This document shows, piece by piece, positions 5,721 through 6,009 of a DNA stretch of 6,009 nt. The stretch lies in NCBI GenBank assembly GCA_028869615.1, contig JAGWRQ010000137.1, positions 1-6,009 on the forward strand, in the 5' to 3' direction. The number at the start of each line of letters is the position of its first letter. The stretch's first letter is position 1. The position numbers were made by a program, and so were the translations under genes. Origin of the DNA: Candidatus Methylomirabilota bacterium (lineage in GTDB: Bacteria; Methylomirabilota; Methylomirabilia; Methylomirabilales; Methylomirabilaceae). The notes beneath the pieces are model-generated. The model did not search any database. It was not told the origin of the DNA and saw nothing but the letters and a program-made list of their open reading frames with translations.

Positions 5721-6009
5721 TCACTGCAGCTTAAAGACCGTGCCGTTGCTGACCCCGCCGCCAAACGTCGTCGTCCCATACAGCGCGCCGTCCGTCCCCT
5801 GGAGCAGGTCGTCCTGGGGGCTGTTGCCGTCGGTGCTCCCACCCGCGAAGCTGTGTAGGAGGGTAAAGCCGCTCCCGTCGGTGTTCAGCTTGAAGACCGT
5901 GCCGCTAGAACTGGCTCCGCCATTGTACGTCGTCCCATACAAGGCGCCATCCGTCCCCTGGAGCAGGTCGGCCTCGGGGCTGTTGCCGTCGGTGCTCCCA
6001 CCCGCGAAG
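5721..6009 (-). CDS. C-terminal end of a GloVer (Gloeo/Verruco) tandem-repeat protein, partial
   Basis: The frame is open from the right edge to a TGA at 5723-5721, giving 95 codons with the 5' part missing. The TTG at 5942 is an ordinary Leu codon (in GALYGTT), not the start. The protein is built of 53-aa repeats with the signature LLQGTDGALYGTT, then GG...GTVFKL, then GSGFTLLHSFAGG and STDGNSP. This is the Gloeo/Verruco extracellular repeat (TIGR03803, GloVer), thought to form beta-propeller-like surface or secreted proteins of unknown function. One full unit and a partial last unit are visible; the protein stops right after GTVFKLQ, so no C-terminal sorting or anchor domain follows, although family members are often named 'choice-of-anchor'. 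It lies 153 bp upstream of nxrA on the same strand, but its link to nitrite metabolism is doubtful. The missing anchor may mean a secreted protein or a truncated one. Confidence 0.85.
   Translation of the reverse strand, partial: FAGGSTDGNSPEADLLQGTDGALYGTTYNGGASSSGTVFKLNTDGSGFTLLHSFAGGSTDGNSPQDDLLQGTDGALYGTTTFGGGVSNGTVFKLQ
5721..6009 (-). repeat. 159-bp coding tandem repeat (GloVer units)
   Basis: The DNA repeats with a 159-bp period (53 codons): 5821-5850 is identical to 5980-6009. By hand alignment 5771-5850 and 5930-6009 differ at only 5 of 80 bases, while 5721-5770 and 5880-5929 are much more diverged. Over the 130 compared bases about 26 differ (80% identity). The patchy identity suggests recent recombination or gene conversion among units; more units probably lie beyond the edge. 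Confidence 0.8.

Overview
The window holds a minus-strand operon for a type II DMSO-reductase-family molybdoenzyme. It closely resembles the periplasmic nitrite oxidoreductase (NXR) of the Nitrospira/anammox type. Read in transcription order (right to left): the 3' end of a GloVer-repeat protein gene (5721 to the window edge); a 153-bp leader with several dyads and small repeats (5568-5720); the molybdopterin catalytic subunit nxrA (5567-2088); the Fe-S subunit nxrB (2049-922); the haem-b gamma subunit nxrC (910-53); and the first codons of one more gene at the left edge (20-1). The left-edge gene is plausibly the dedicated TorD/NarJ-like chaperone that such operons usually carry. No tRNA, rRNA, CRISPR array, insertion sequence or convincing terminator was seen, and the + strand carries only shadow ORFs.

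How the genes work together: the alpha subunit has a textbook twin-arginine signal and carries the Mo-bisMGD site plus one N-terminal Fe-S cluster. The beta subunit has four Cys motifs for a relay of one [3Fe-4S] and three [4Fe-4S] clusters. It has no signal of its own, so it should cross the membrane folded with alpha. The gamma subunit has a Sec signal and the ethylbenzene-dehydrogenase-gamma haem-b fold with a Met/Lys ligand pair. The result would be a soluble periplasmic alpha-beta-gamma complex passing electrons Mo -> Fe-S relay -> haem b -> periplasmic cytochrome c. The physiological direction (nitrite oxidation or nitrate reduction) and even the substrate cannot be proven from sequence alone; the close resemblance of alpha and beta to Nitrospira-type NXR makes nitrite/nitrate the best guess.

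Organism: the DNA is moderately GC-rich (about 60% by eye) with strong Shine-Dalgarno sequences, from a bacterium. The NXR type suggests Nitrospirota or another lineage with periplasmic NXR (Methylomirabilota/NC10, Nitrospinota or relatives). The operon differs from the classical Nitrospira nxrAB layout as I recall it: gamma is directly co-transcribed, beta is shorter, and its first cluster is all-Cys. It may therefore belong to a less-studied NXR-like branch. GloVer repeats occur in several environmental phyla and do not pin down the host.
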